A DNA stretch of 59,568 nt, from contig DATKHR010000076.1 of assembly GCA_035510155.1 (NCBI GenBank), forward strand, positions 1 to 59,568, in the 5' to 3' direction. The notes under the pieces are model-generated. The model saw only the letters and a list, made by a program, of their open reading frames with translations. It did no database searches and had not been told where the DNA came from. The position numbers were made by a program, and so were the translations under genes. Origin of the DNA: DATKHR01 sp035510155. Lineage in GTDB: Bacteria > Acidobacteriota > Vicinamibacteria > Vicinamibacterales > CAVVIG01. Each line of letters opens with the position of its first letter. The first letter of the stretch is position 1. Positions 31,584 through 39,474 of the stretch are shown in pieces.

Positions 31584-32621
31584 GTGACCGCCCCTCTGTT
31601 CAAAACCCGCGCGGCGTGGGTGACTCTTGCACTTACCATCGCCGCCACGCCGCTCGTCAGCGGCCAGCTTCAGCCGCCACGCGTACCCGATTTCGACCGC
31701 ATGCTCAAAGAGCAGGCCGCCACCGACGAGGCGTGGCGAGCTGCCAGCGTTGGTTACATGCAGATGGACAAAATCACCTACCGGAGCCAGGTGGGTGACA
31801 TGGATATTCCGGCGTTTGTCTTTCAGCCCTTAAAGCTGCGGGGCGCCAAGGGGCATCCGGCCATCGTGTGGGTCCACGAAAACATCCGCGGCCATCTTTA
31901 CGAACACTACATCCCGTACATCCGCGAAGCCACGGCGAAGGGGTATGTGGTCATCGCGCCTGAGTACCGCGGGAGCATCGGCTATGGGAAGGCGTTTTAC
32001 GACGCGATCGACTACGGTGGGGCCGAGGTGGACGATGTCGTCACGACGGTCGAGGTGCTGAAAACGAAATACCCCCAGGTCGACTCCGCGCGCGTGGGGA
32101 TCATCGGGTGGAGCCACGGCGGGATGATTACGCTCCTGTCGATTCTCCGGAACCAGACGATGTTCAAGGCTGGGGTTGCGATGGTGCCGGTGACAAACCT
32201 GTTTCAGCGTCTGGCGTGGAAGGGGGTTGAGCGGCAACATCAGCTGATTGATCCGGCGAACCGGTACGGCGGTTTGCCGTCCGAGAGGCAGGACGTCTAC
32301 AAAGAGCGCTCGCCGCTGTACAACGTGGACAAGCTGCAGATTCCGCTCTTCGTGGCCGTCACTCGGAACGATGAAGACGTCAACATCGAAGAGGACATGC
32401 AGCTCGTGGATGCGTTGCGTTCGAGGAAGCCGCAACTTGCCGAAACGGTTGTATACGACAACCCGCCAGGGGGGCACACGTTCGATCGTCGCGTCGATTC
32501 CAAGACGTGGCAACCTGAAAACACGCGCGAGCAGCGTGACTCGTGGAATCGTGTCTGGACATTCCTCGATTGGAACCTCGATCCGTTTCACTCAGCAATG
32601 ATGGCTCCCGGGACGAAGTGA
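31584..32621 (+). CDS. Secreted prolyl-oligopeptidase-family (S9) alpha/beta hydrolase
   Basis: A 345-residue exported enzyme from GTG 31584. The signal peptide is VTAPLFKTRAAWVTLALTIA with cleavage near SGQ. The catalytic set is Ser in IGWSHGGMI, Asp in AVTRNDEDVN and His in PGGHTFDRR. YVVIAPEYRGSIGYGKAFYD is typical of the S9/dienelactone-hydrolase-like group. It probably cleaves peptides or esters in the periplasm. The reading frame is open 140 codons further upstream but the signal peptide defines the start. Confidence 0.85.
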   Translation: MTAPLFKTRAAWVTLALTIAATPLVSGQLQPPRVPDFDRMLKEQAATDEAWRAASVGYMQMDKITYRSQVGDMDIPAFVFQPLKLRGAKGHPAIVWVHENIRGHLYEHYIPYIREATAKGYVVIAPEYRGSIGYGKAFYDAIDYGGAEVDDVVTTVEVLKTKYPQVDSARVGIIGWSHGGMITLLSILRNQTMFKAGVAMVPVTNLFQRLAWKGVERQHQLIDPANRYGGLPSERQDVYKERSPLYNVDKLQIPLFVAVTRNDEDVNIEEDMQLVDALRSRKPQLAETVVYDNPPGGHTFDRRVDSKTWQPENTREQRDSWNRVWTFLDWNLDPFHSAMMAPGTK

Positions 32622-32645
32622 AGGGGATTCGGGATTCGGGCTGCG

Positions 32646-33290
32646 TCACTCGGTCGGCGCGCGGAACTTACCGGAGCGCTTCACGACCTCGTCGGTAACC
32701 GCACGGGCAGCTTCCTGCAGCGCTTTCCCCATCGGAGTTTTCATCCACGAGCCGTCGCCCACGTCGAACGCCCCGAGGCTCGTTGCCATGTCGGTGCCGA
32801 CGCCGGTTTCTGATCCCTTCCCTTCCACGTCGAACGAATCGACCACTGCGCCGGCTGATGGGCTCACGAGATCCATGTGGAGGGATACGGTTGCAGTGGA
32901 ACGATTCACTCTGCCGCTGACGCCGGTGCCGAACACCGAAGTACTGAGGCCCTTCGAAGACTGCGAGACCGAAGCGTCGACGACGATGCCGACGAGGACG
33001 ATGTCGACGTTCGACTGAGCACCGAGCGACGCTGCCTGCGCCGGCGGGAGCGGCGAGGACGCACCCGAAGGCGGCGTCAACAGCTCCGGGGCGAGCTTAT
33101 GGCTCTTGATCATCTCCACGCGAACGAGCTTCGCCAGGGAGCGGCCCGCAGCGTCAGTCGCGCCGTTCACGCTCACGACATCGAACGGCAGGATACCCGC
33201 TCGCAACGGCGCATCGGCCGCAAAAGCTGACGCGATCAGCGAGAGCGCCAGTGCTGTGCGAAAGAGTGAAGTCATGTCCTTTCTGAACAT
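32646..33290 (-). CDS. Secreted CsgG-like protein
   Basis: A 214-residue exported protein (signal peptide TSLFRTALALSLIASAFA; ATG 33290 or 33275). The pattern RAGILPFDVVSVNGATDAAGRSLAKLVRVEMI, then a central QSNVDIVLVGIVVDASV strand and TATVSLHMDLVSPSAGAVVDSFDVEGKGSE, matches CsgG/HfaB-type outer-membrane assembly proteins, which read ambient 'level'-type beta domains. No lipobox cysteine is present. Its start codon lies about 18 bases from the -10 box of the divergent gene. Weak evidence for the exact family. Confidence 0.65.
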   Translation of the reverse strand: MFRKDMTSLFRTALALSLIASAFAADAPLRAGILPFDVVSVNGATDAAGRSLAKLVRVEMIKSHKLAPELLTPPSGASSPLPPAQAASLGAQSNVDIVLVGIVVDASVSQSSKGLSTSVFGTGVSGRVNRSTATVSLHMDLVSPSAGAVVDSFDVEGKGSETGVGTDMATSLGAFDVGDGSWMKTPMGKALQEAARAVTDEVVKRSGKFRAPTE

Positions 33291-33307
33291 GTTACACCGG
33301 TGAGCGC

Positions 33308-33313
33308 TACAAT
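33308..33313 (+). promoter_or_regulatory. -10 box TACAAT for the 33375 gene
   Basis: TACAAT with a weak TGAACA at 33284-33289 (18-base spacer) could be the promoter for the membrane/secreted protein and OmpA genes. It lies just after the divergent CsgG-like start. Confidence 0.35.
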
Positions 33314-33374
33314 TGAGACCTCCACGAGCTTTTTGGATCGAGACGTCGAGCGCCCCTTCACAGAGGTACTAGTG

Positions 33375-34598
33375 ATGCTACGTGGCTTCACAGTTGGATG
33401 CATCGCGATAGCGAGCGTTGCGGGTGCGCGGCCGTCGATGGCGCAGCCTTTCACGCTCGACGAGAAGATCAAACCGACCGAGATCAAGCTGGAACCGTAC
33501 AAGCCGGGCGGCAAGGCCGATGGCAGGATGTACGGCGCGGTGATCAATCAAACGCAGGAAGGTCAGTACTTCTTCGTCCAAGGCCTCAGCATCTACTCTC
33601 CGACGTATGTCGCCGTCGCTGCCGATCCTCCGACCGCGCGTATTCAAGTCGCTCTTCATAAAGAGACGTGGGGGACGCCGAGTCTCGAGGGCAAGACGGA
33701 CGATACCGGTCGCTGGAACGCGACATTCAAAACCAACGGCGATTTCGGCATCCACGTCACGCCGGATCGCGTTCCTGCCACCTACGCTCTGGTGGTGTGG
33801 GTGGGGAACGAAGTGGAGATGAGCCTCCCGTCGCCCTTCACGAAATCGTCCCACACGACCGGTCGCGACGCGTCCTCCGGCAATCTGGGGATGTTCGCGC
33901 TCGCCGGGCTGTTGATTGTCGCGGTCGCCGCGGCCGGATTCTACAAAGTCAAGGCTGCGCGGATGTGTCTGCTCATCGGGTTGCTTCTGACCGCGCCGCT
34001 GTTTGCCCGGGCCGGCTCGGCGCAAGACTACCCAAAGGCCGTCGCGGCGATGCTCGATCAGCTCAAGTCGTTTCTGGAGCGTCAAGAGAGTGTCGAAAAA
34101 TTCTGGGAATCGTTGAAGGCATTGAGCAATGACGAGGGAGTCCCCGATGACAGCCAGCGAGGCCCTTCGCTGCCGTCCAGTTGTCTGGATGGGACCTGGA
34201 AACCGCCCAGCGGGGACGCTTACAAGAATTGTCAGTGCATGGCCACGGCGGTGGACAAGCTGCGGAAGAACCGCCAGATGCTCGAGAAGTTGCGCATTCT
34301 CGTCGCCAATCAGAAAGCGTTCGTCGGCAAGGCCACGGCACTCGGCAACAGCTTTGCGCAACTGCATACCGTGCTCGGGCTGCAATGGGTTGGCATCAAG
34401 AAGCACGATATCGACGAGCCGTACGCGCAATTCAAGACCATCTCGAATCAGAAGCATCAGCAGCTGATGGCTGCGATCCAGACCGATCTGAAAGACATCA
34501 GCGAGTGCGAAGCGAAACTCGGCGAGCCCGATTGGTACCAGAAGTTCGGGTTCGTGTACTACGAGTTCTTGTATGCCGCCTATAAGCCGTCATTCTGA
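33375..34598 (+). CDS. Exported protein with internal membrane hairpin, unknown function
   Basis: A 407-residue protein from ATG 33375 with an AGAGG ribosome-binding site. A signal peptide (1-24) is followed by a beta-rich domain (30-150; GKTDDTGRWNATFKTNGDFGIHV), then two hydrophobic segments at about 171-190 and 197-213 separated by a KVKAAR turn. Residues 215-407 are helical with three cysteines (SSCLDG, NCQC). Met197 begins a second signal-peptide-like stretch (MCLLIGLLLTAPLFARAGSA), so the gene could be a fusion of two exported proteins. No family is recognised. It is 25 bases upstream of the OmpA gene. Confidence 0.65.
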   Translation: MLRGFTVGCIAIASVAGARPSMAQPFTLDEKIKPTEIKLEPYKPGGKADGRMYGAVINQTQEGQYFFVQGLSIYSPTYVAVAADPPTARIQVALHKETWGTPSLEGKTDDTGRWNATFKTNGDFGIHVTPDRVPATYALVVWVGNEVEMSLPSPFTKSSHTTGRDASSGNLGMFALAGLLIVAVAAAGFYKVKAARMCLLIGLLLTAPLFARAGSAQDYPKAVAAMLDQLKSFLERQESVEKFWESLKALSNDEGVPDDSQRGPSLPSSCLDGTWKPPSGDAYKNCQCMATAVDKLRKNRQMLEKLRILVANQKAFVGKATALGNSFAQLHTVLGLQWVGIKKHDIDEPYAQFKTISNQKHQQLMAAIQTDLKDISECEAKLGEPDWYQKFGFVYYEFLYAAYKPSF

Positions 34599-34623
34599 GC
34601 GTTGTCCTGGCGGCGGAGTTTCC

Positions 34624-35844
34624 ATGAAGGATAGACACACGTCTGCGACTCGTGGTGACCGCCGTCTGCCGGTGGCTCTGGCCATGGGCATGGCCGCGGT
34701 GGCGTGGGTGGTGGCGGCCGATGCGCCCACTCGTATCGCGCTGCAGCCGGGCCTGACGATCGTGACCGCGCTGACCGATCGGTACGGGGACTACGAATCG
34801 ATCAAGATGGTCGAATCGGTCACGCCAGAGGCGGTCAAACTCGTGTACTCGGCGGATATCCCTGACACGGCTTCGCAAGGTCCGCAAGCGTCGCGAAGTT
34901 CGCCGGGTTCGCAGGCTCCGGCGGGTTCGCAGGGTTCCGCCGCCGCGACCAAGTCGCGCAAGGTGAGCGCGCGCCGAATCGTCAGGCGCGAAGACCTCCG
35001 AACCGCTCACGAATACATGCAGACGTTCAGCCCATCCGCGCCCGAGACAATCGCCGGGACGACTGCGATCGGTGCGTCGGCGGCCGTGTTGACCGAGCTC
35101 AAGACAAAGGGTCAGACGACCTTCACGTTTCAGACGCCAAACCGCCAGCCCTCGATGGACAAGGTGCTGTCGGTCCTCGCGGGCGGCGGCAACAAGCAGG
35201 CCAAGAGCTTCGAGGACCTCGGCAAGCAGCTCGACGCCAGCAAAGCCTCCGGCACCCTGACGCGGGTCGAACCGACCGCCGTCCCATTTCCCGTGCTGAT
35301 CAACGGCCAGCGGACGACGCTGCCTGCCATTCACGCGCGCGGGACGTTCGACGACCTGCATGCTGACTTCTACTTCCTGGATGATCCCGACAATCCGGTC
35401 GCCCTGAAGTGGACGACCGGCAGCCAGACGGGGAACCTGCAGGTCGTGCAGATTACATACGCAGCGATGAAACAGCCGCAAATCGAGGACGCGCTCAAGC
35501 AGTCGGGGCGCGCCGAGGTGCACGGGATTTACTTCGACTTCGGCAGCGCGACGATCAAGCCGGAATCGGAGCCTGCGCTCAAGGAAATTGGGGACGCGGT
35601 CGCGAAGAACCCGAGCTGGATGCTGAGCGTCGAGGGGCACACGGACAACATCGGCGGCGACGCCGCCAATATGGAGTTGTCCAAGCGCCGGGCCGACGCC
35701 GTCAAGCAGGCGCTGACAACGCAGTATCATGTCAGCCCGGCGAAGCTCACGACGGCCGGCTTCGGGGCCACGCAGCCGAAGGAGTCGAACGACACGCCAG
35801 AGGGGCGCGCGCGCAATCGGCGCGTCGAGCTCGTCAAGCAGTAG
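34624..35844 (+). CDS. OmpA-family peptidoglycan-binding outer-membrane protein
   Basis: A 406-residue protein starting at ATG 34624 with a GGAG site. The N-terminal hydrophobic signal VALAMGMAAVAWVVAADA is followed by beta-rich sequence, a Ser/Ala/Gly-rich linker at about 82-105, and a C-terminal OmpA domain: GIYFDFGSATIKPES, LSVEGHTDNIGGD, SKRRADAVKQAL and GFGATQPKESNDTPEGRARNRRVEL. The OmpA domain anchors the protein to peptidoglycan. It probably acts together with the upstream membrane protein. Confidence 0.9.
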   Translation: MKDRHTSATRGDRRLPVALAMGMAAVAWVVAADAPTRIALQPGLTIVTALTDRYGDYESIKMVESVTPEAVKLVYSADIPDTASQGPQASRSSPGSQAPAGSQGSAAATKSRKVSARRIVRREDLRTAHEYMQTFSPSAPETIAGTTAIGASAAVLTELKTKGQTTFTFQTPNRQPSMDKVLSVLAGGGNKQAKSFEDLGKQLDASKASGTLTRVEPTAVPFPVLINGQRTTLPAIHARGTFDDLHADFYFLDDPDNPVALKWTTGSQTGNLQVVQITYAAMKQPQIEDALKQSGRAEVHGIYFDFGSATIKPESEPALKEIGDAVAKNPSWMLSVEGHTDNIGGDAANMELSKRRADAVKQALTTQYHVSPAKLTTAGFGATQPKESNDTPEGRARNRRVELVKQ

Positions 35845-35904
35845 AAACCGGCGATCAACTCAGCTTTCGGCGCTCGTTTCGAGCGCACAGCGTTTTCCCT
35901 GACC

Positions 35905-36990
35905 ATGCGACTCGCCGTTGAGCCGCCAATCGAGCCGATGCTCGCGAAGCTCGCCGATGAGCTGCCTGCCGCCGGCGATTTCCTGTACGAGCCCAAATGG
36001 GATGGTTTTCGGGCGATCGTCTTTCGCGGCGAGGAGAGCGTCTTCATTCAAAGCCGCGACCTGCGGCCGCTCGATCGGTATTTCCCCGAGCTGCACGCCG
36101 CTTTACTCGCCAACCTGCCGGCCGGCCTGGTGGTCGACGGAGAGATCGTGATCGCGACGCCCCACGGGCTGGATTTCGACGCGCTCCAGCTTCGCCTGCA
36201 TCCTGCCGCTTCTCGCGTGGCCAAGCTGGCTGCGGAAACTCCGGCGTCGCTGGTGGCCTTCGACGTGCTCGCGGCCGAGGGGCGCGATCTGCGCGGGGCG
36301 CCGCAGAGCGAGCGGCGCGCGCTGCTCGAGCGGGTACTCGTGGATATCAAGCGGCCGATCCACTTGACGCCGATGACGCGCGACGCGGCTGTTGCGCTGG
36401 ACTGGTTGTCGCGCTTCGAGGGCGCGGGTCTCGACGGCGTCATTGTGAAGCCGGCGAACGGCGTGTACGAGCCCGGCAAGCGCGCAATGATCAAAGTCAA
36501 GCATGCGCGGACGGCGGACTGCGTGGTGGCCGGCTTCCGGTGGCACAAGGCGGGCAGGAACGAACTCATCGGCTCGCTCCTGCTCGGGTTGTACGACGAC
36601 AGGGGGAGGCTTCACCACGTGGGGGTGACATCCTCGTTCACGATGACGACACGAAAGGCGCTGGCGGAGGAACTGGCGCCGCTGCGCGAGCGGGCGCTGG
36701 ACGAGCATCCGTGGCGCGAGTGGGCGGGGACCGAAGGCGATGAGATGACGCGGATGCCGGGCGGCCAGAGCCGTTGGAGCGCGGGCAAAGATCTTTCCTG
36801 GGAGCCGCTCCGGATCGAACGCGTGTGTGAAGTCAAGTACGACCACATGCAGGGGCGGAGATTTCGCCACGCGGCCACGTTTCAGCGGTGGCGGCCGGAC
36901 AAGGATCCGCGTGCATGCGACTACGATCAGCTCGAGGTCACCACACCGTACGAGCTGGAGAAGGTGTTCGGGGCGGGCCGGACGGTTTGA
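35905..36990 (+). CDS. ATP-dependent DNA ligase (LigD ligase-domain / LigC type)
   Basis: A 361-residue ligase. The catalytic lysine K31 lies in EPKWDGFRA (motif I). The other nucleotidyltransferase motifs are SRDLRPLDRYFPE, LVVDGEIVI, VAFDVLAAEG, LDGVIVKPANGVYEPGKR and AMIKVKHAR. The OB domain contains ADCVVAGFRW and CEVKYDHMQGRRFRHAATFQRWRPDKDP. Such ligases seal breaks in bacterial non-homologous end joining or repair. It converges on the LigD-type polymerase gene with 11 bases between stops. Confidence 0.92.
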   Translation: MRLAVEPPIEPMLAKLADELPAAGDFLYEPKWDGFRAIVFRGEESVFIQSRDLRPLDRYFPELHAALLANLPAGLVVDGEIVIATPHGLDFDALQLRLHPAASRVAKLAAETPASLVAFDVLAAEGRDLRGAPQSERRALLERVLVDIKRPIHLTPMTRDAAVALDWLSRFEGAGLDGVIVKPANGVYEPGKRAMIKVKHARTADCVVAGFRWHKAGRNELIGSLLLGLYDDRGRLHHVGVTSSFTMTTRKALAEELAPLRERALDEHPWREWAGTEGDEMTRMPGGQSRWSAGKDLSWEPLRIERVCEVKYDHMQGRRFRHAATFQRWRPDKDPRACDYDQLEVTTPYELEKVFGAGRTV

Positions 36991-37001
36991 CATCGCGGCG
37001 G

Positions 37002-38270
37002 TCACGAATTCGGTCGCGACCACTGCCCTACGGCTTCGTCCGGGTCGAGGGCTTCCTGCGGAGGACGGAGCGCCACGGGCACGTGCTGAAGATTGACGCG
37101 AATGCGCGTCCACGTGTGGAAGCGGCCGCGCATCGAGTCGACGAGGACGTCGGCGGGTTGGAGATGGGCGGCGGCTTCCGCGTGTCTGGCCCGCCAGCGA
37201 TCGAGGCCTGCCAGCGCGTCGTCTTTGCGCTGCGCGCGACCGATTTCAATCATCGGGAATTTCGGCATGCGGCGTCGCGATGGCTGGACTCGGGCAGGCT
37301 CGCCGGCCTGCTTCCGATAGTGCGGGGGCCAGGGAGCGTCGCCCAGTCCGTCGCGCTCGTGGCGGGCCGAGAGCTCCAGCAGGCTGTCGAGTGAACAGGG
37401 TTGCCGGTCCATGCCCGCATGGGGGTCGCCTATCCGGGCGAAGCGGGGCGGCATCGTGACGAGCGTGAAGTCTCCAGGCTCGCAGCTGTCAATCTCCTCC
37501 CACGCGAGAGGTGCTGACACGCGCGCATCCGGCGTCGGACGCACCGAGTAGGCGGCGGCAATCGTGCGATCCTTTGCGTTCTGGTTGTAATCGAGAAACA
37601 CGCCGTGGCGCTCTTCCTTCCACCATTTGCTCGTGGCGAGTGGGGGCGCGCGGCGCTCGACCTCACGCGCAAACGCGAGCGCGGCGCGGCGAACCTCGTC
37701 GAACCCCCACCGCGCCTCGATACGCACATAGACGTGGATGCCGCGGGAACCGGACGTCTTCGGCCAACCGACGAGCCCGAAGTCATGGAGCGTTGCGCGC
37801 ACGATCTGCGCGACGGCACGAAGTTGGGTCCACGCGATGCCGGGCACTGGATCGAGATCCACGCGCAGCTCGTCAGGGCATTCGAGGCGGTCTGCGCGCA
37901 CTGGATGGGGGTGGAGCTCGAGGCACGCCAGGTTGGCCATCCACACGAGGGCGGCAGCATCGCGCGGCACGACTTCTTCGGCGCTCCGGCCGGAGGGAAA
38001 GTGCAGCGCGACCACATCGATCCAGGCAGGACGGGATTTGGGCGCGCGTTTCTGATAGAAGAACTCGCCGTCGATCCCGTTCGGGTACCGCACCAGGACA
38101 TTGGGACGGCCGCCGGCGCCCCGAAGGGCGCCGGAAGCGACGGCGAGATAGTAGTGGACCAGATCCATCTTCGTATGGCCCGCTTGCGGAAAGAGCACCT
38201 TTCGCGGGTTGGAAATGAGGATGTCGTGTCCGGCGGCGGTAACGAGCTCTTGTTCGGCGCGCTGTGCCAT
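37002..38270 (-). CDS. LigD-type primase/polymerase domain protein
   Basis: A 422-residue protein. The archaeo-eukaryotic primase-like PolDom contains ISNPRKVLFP, YYLAVA, NGIDGEFFYQKRAP, the metal-binding RVDLDPVPG, WPKTSGSRGIHVYVRI and VFLDYNQNAKDRTIAAAYSVRPTPDARVSAPLAWEE. A C-terminal extension beginning at about 310 (DALAGLDRWRARHAEAAAHL ... RFHTWTRIRVNLQHVP) is present. Such polymerases fill gaps and add ribonucleotides in end joining. The ATG at 38270 is preferred; the frame stays open upstream. Ku is not in the window. Confidence 0.9.
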   Translation of the reverse strand: MAQRAEQELVTAAGHDILISNPRKVLFPQAGHTKMDLVHYYLAVASGALRGAGGRPNVLVRYPNGIDGEFFYQKRAPKSRPAWIDVVALHFPSGRSAEEVVPRDAAALVWMANLACLELHPHPVRADRLECPDELRVDLDPVPGIAWTQLRAVAQIVRATLHDFGLVGWPKTSGSRGIHVYVRIEARWGFDEVRRAALAFAREVERRAPPLATSKWWKEERHGVFLDYNQNAKDRTIAAAYSVRPTPDARVSAPLAWEEIDSCEPGDFTLVTMPPRFARIGDPHAGMDRQPCSLDSLLELSARHERDGLGDAPWPPHYRKQAGEPARVQPSRRRMPKFPMIEIGRAQRKDDALAGLDRWRARHAEAAAHLQPADVLVDSMRGRFHTWTRIRVNLQHVPVALRPPQEALDPDEAVGQWSRPNS

Positions 38271-38408
38271 GGATCGGATGAGTATGCCGGATTCTTGTCC
38301 CTCGTCCGTGGTCCACTCTGCTGAGCACGGCGTGCCGCTATCGGCGCGCCGTCGAGCTGGTGCGTCTGGAATGGTCTGGCCGTTGCAGGCGCTTCGCTCG
38401 GAGGCCCT

Positions 38409-38957
38409 ATGAAAAAGACGACCTGGACAGGCATATGCACGACGATCGTCGGTTTCTCGACCGCAGCGATCATCGCCCAGACGACACCGCCGTCGCAGAG
38501 CAACCCCTCCAGCGCTGGCAAGCAAATTACTGTGACCGGATGCTTGAAAGCGGCGCCTGGGGCGGCCCCCACCGCGGGTGGAACGGCCGGAACACCAGGA
38601 ACTGCGGGAACGACGGGGACCGCAGGGGCCGCGGGCGCAGCCACCGAGACCGCCGCCGACGTGAAGTTCCTGCTCACGAACGTTACGCCCTCGTCTGGTG
38701 ATGCGTCAGGCGGCGCGAGCACAGCCGGGGCCGCGCCAGCGGCGAGTGCGGCGAGCACGCCTCCCAGTCCAACGTATCGACTCATTGCAAACGCTGCCTC
38801 GCTCAGCCCGCATGTCGGCAAGAAGCTCGAGCTGACAGGAACGATCGAGGATCAGGACAGCGGAGCTCGATCGAGCGGGTCAGCCGCTTCCGAGGCGAAC
38901 GCGCCTGCGTTGAGGGTCAGCTCAGGCAAAGTCCTCGCAGCGTCGTGCTCAGAGTGA
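38409..38957 (+). CDS. Secreted VTGCL-motif protein (DUF5818-like)
   Basis: A 182-residue exported protein with a signal peptide (MKKTTWTGICTTIVGFSTAAIIAQ) and a good GGAGG site. KQITVTGCLKAAP is a motif often seen in small acidobacterial secreted proteins, followed by a Gly/Thr/Ala-rich stretch (about 55-80) and a second domain YRLIANAASLSPHVGKKLELTGTIED resembling an OB-like fold. The Ala/Gly/Thr run is low complexity. Function unknown. Confidence 0.75.
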   Translation: MKKTTWTGICTTIVGFSTAAIIAQTTPPSQSNPSSAGKQITVTGCLKAAPGAAPTAGGTAGTPGTAGTTGTAGAAGAATETAADVKFLLTNVTPSSGDASGGASTAGAAPAASAASTPPSPTYRLIANAASLSPHVGKKLELTGTIEDQDSGARSSGSAASEANAPALRVSSGKVLAASCSE

Positions 38958-39005
38958 CGGCACCGCTCACCCGACAGCTCGACCTGATCGATAACCGATG
39001 ATCGG

Positions 39006-39044
39006 AGGGCGAGAAACTGAAGGGCTCTCGCGGTTTCTCGCCCT
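39006..39044. terminator. 12-bp perfect inverted repeat between convergent genes
   Basis: AGGGCGAGAAAC (39006-39017) pairs perfectly with GTTTCTCGCCCT (39033-39044), loop 15 bases. There is no T run, so it could be a U-less bidirectional terminator for the convergent genes ending at 38957 and 39075. Confidence 0.45.
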
Positions 39045-39074
39045 GCCCGCACAGCGTGCGCCCACACCGAGAGC

Positions 39075-39374
39075 TCAACGGACAGATTCGGCGATCCGTT
39101 TCGGCATGTCGTCCGCGCGCTGGCTGGCGCGAAATTCGACGATGCGGAAGTCGGCGAGGCCGCGGGCATGAAAAGGGTCTTCCTGGATGATGGCCTGGAC
39201 GTGTTCGCGACTTTTGCCAACCGCCAGGATGATCCCCCCGTCTCGCGGGATCTTTCGACCCGAGACGAGAAAGTTACCCGATGCGTAGTATTTCTTCAGG
39301 AATTTGACGTGCGCCGCCATGTGCGCATCGATTTCAGCGAGGTCGACCTTGTAGGTCAGTTCGATGAGAAACAT
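39075..39374 (-). CDS. YciI-like domain protein
   Basis: A 99-residue protein matching the YCII-related fold: FLIELTYKVDLAEIDAHMAAHVKFLKKYYASGNFLVSGRKIPRDGGIILAVGKSREHVQAIIQEDPFHARGLADFRIVEF in pattern, here with the H-x2-Y-type charge pair and the DPF motif near residue 67. Members are small dimeric proteins, sometimes dehydrochlorinase-like; the role is unknown. An AGGAG sequence abuts the ATG, unusually close. Confidence 0.85.
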   Translation of the reverse strand: MFLIELTYKVDLAEIDAHMAAHVKFLKKYYASGNFLVSGRKIPRDGGIILAVGKSREHVQAIIQEDPFHARGLADFRIVEFRASQRADDMPKRIAESVR

Positions 39375-39474
39375 CTCCTGAGCTTGTCTCAGATGTCGTT
39401 CGAGCGTAAATAGCGGTTCCCACCATGGCGTGCGGGTTGGACGGTGCGCGGCGCGAGAGGGGTGAATTCGGCGC

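Noticed and set aside
33284..33295. TGAACATGTTAC resembling the TetR palindrome
   Set aside because: Only one half plus four bases match and the regulator lies 15 kb away; likely coincidence.
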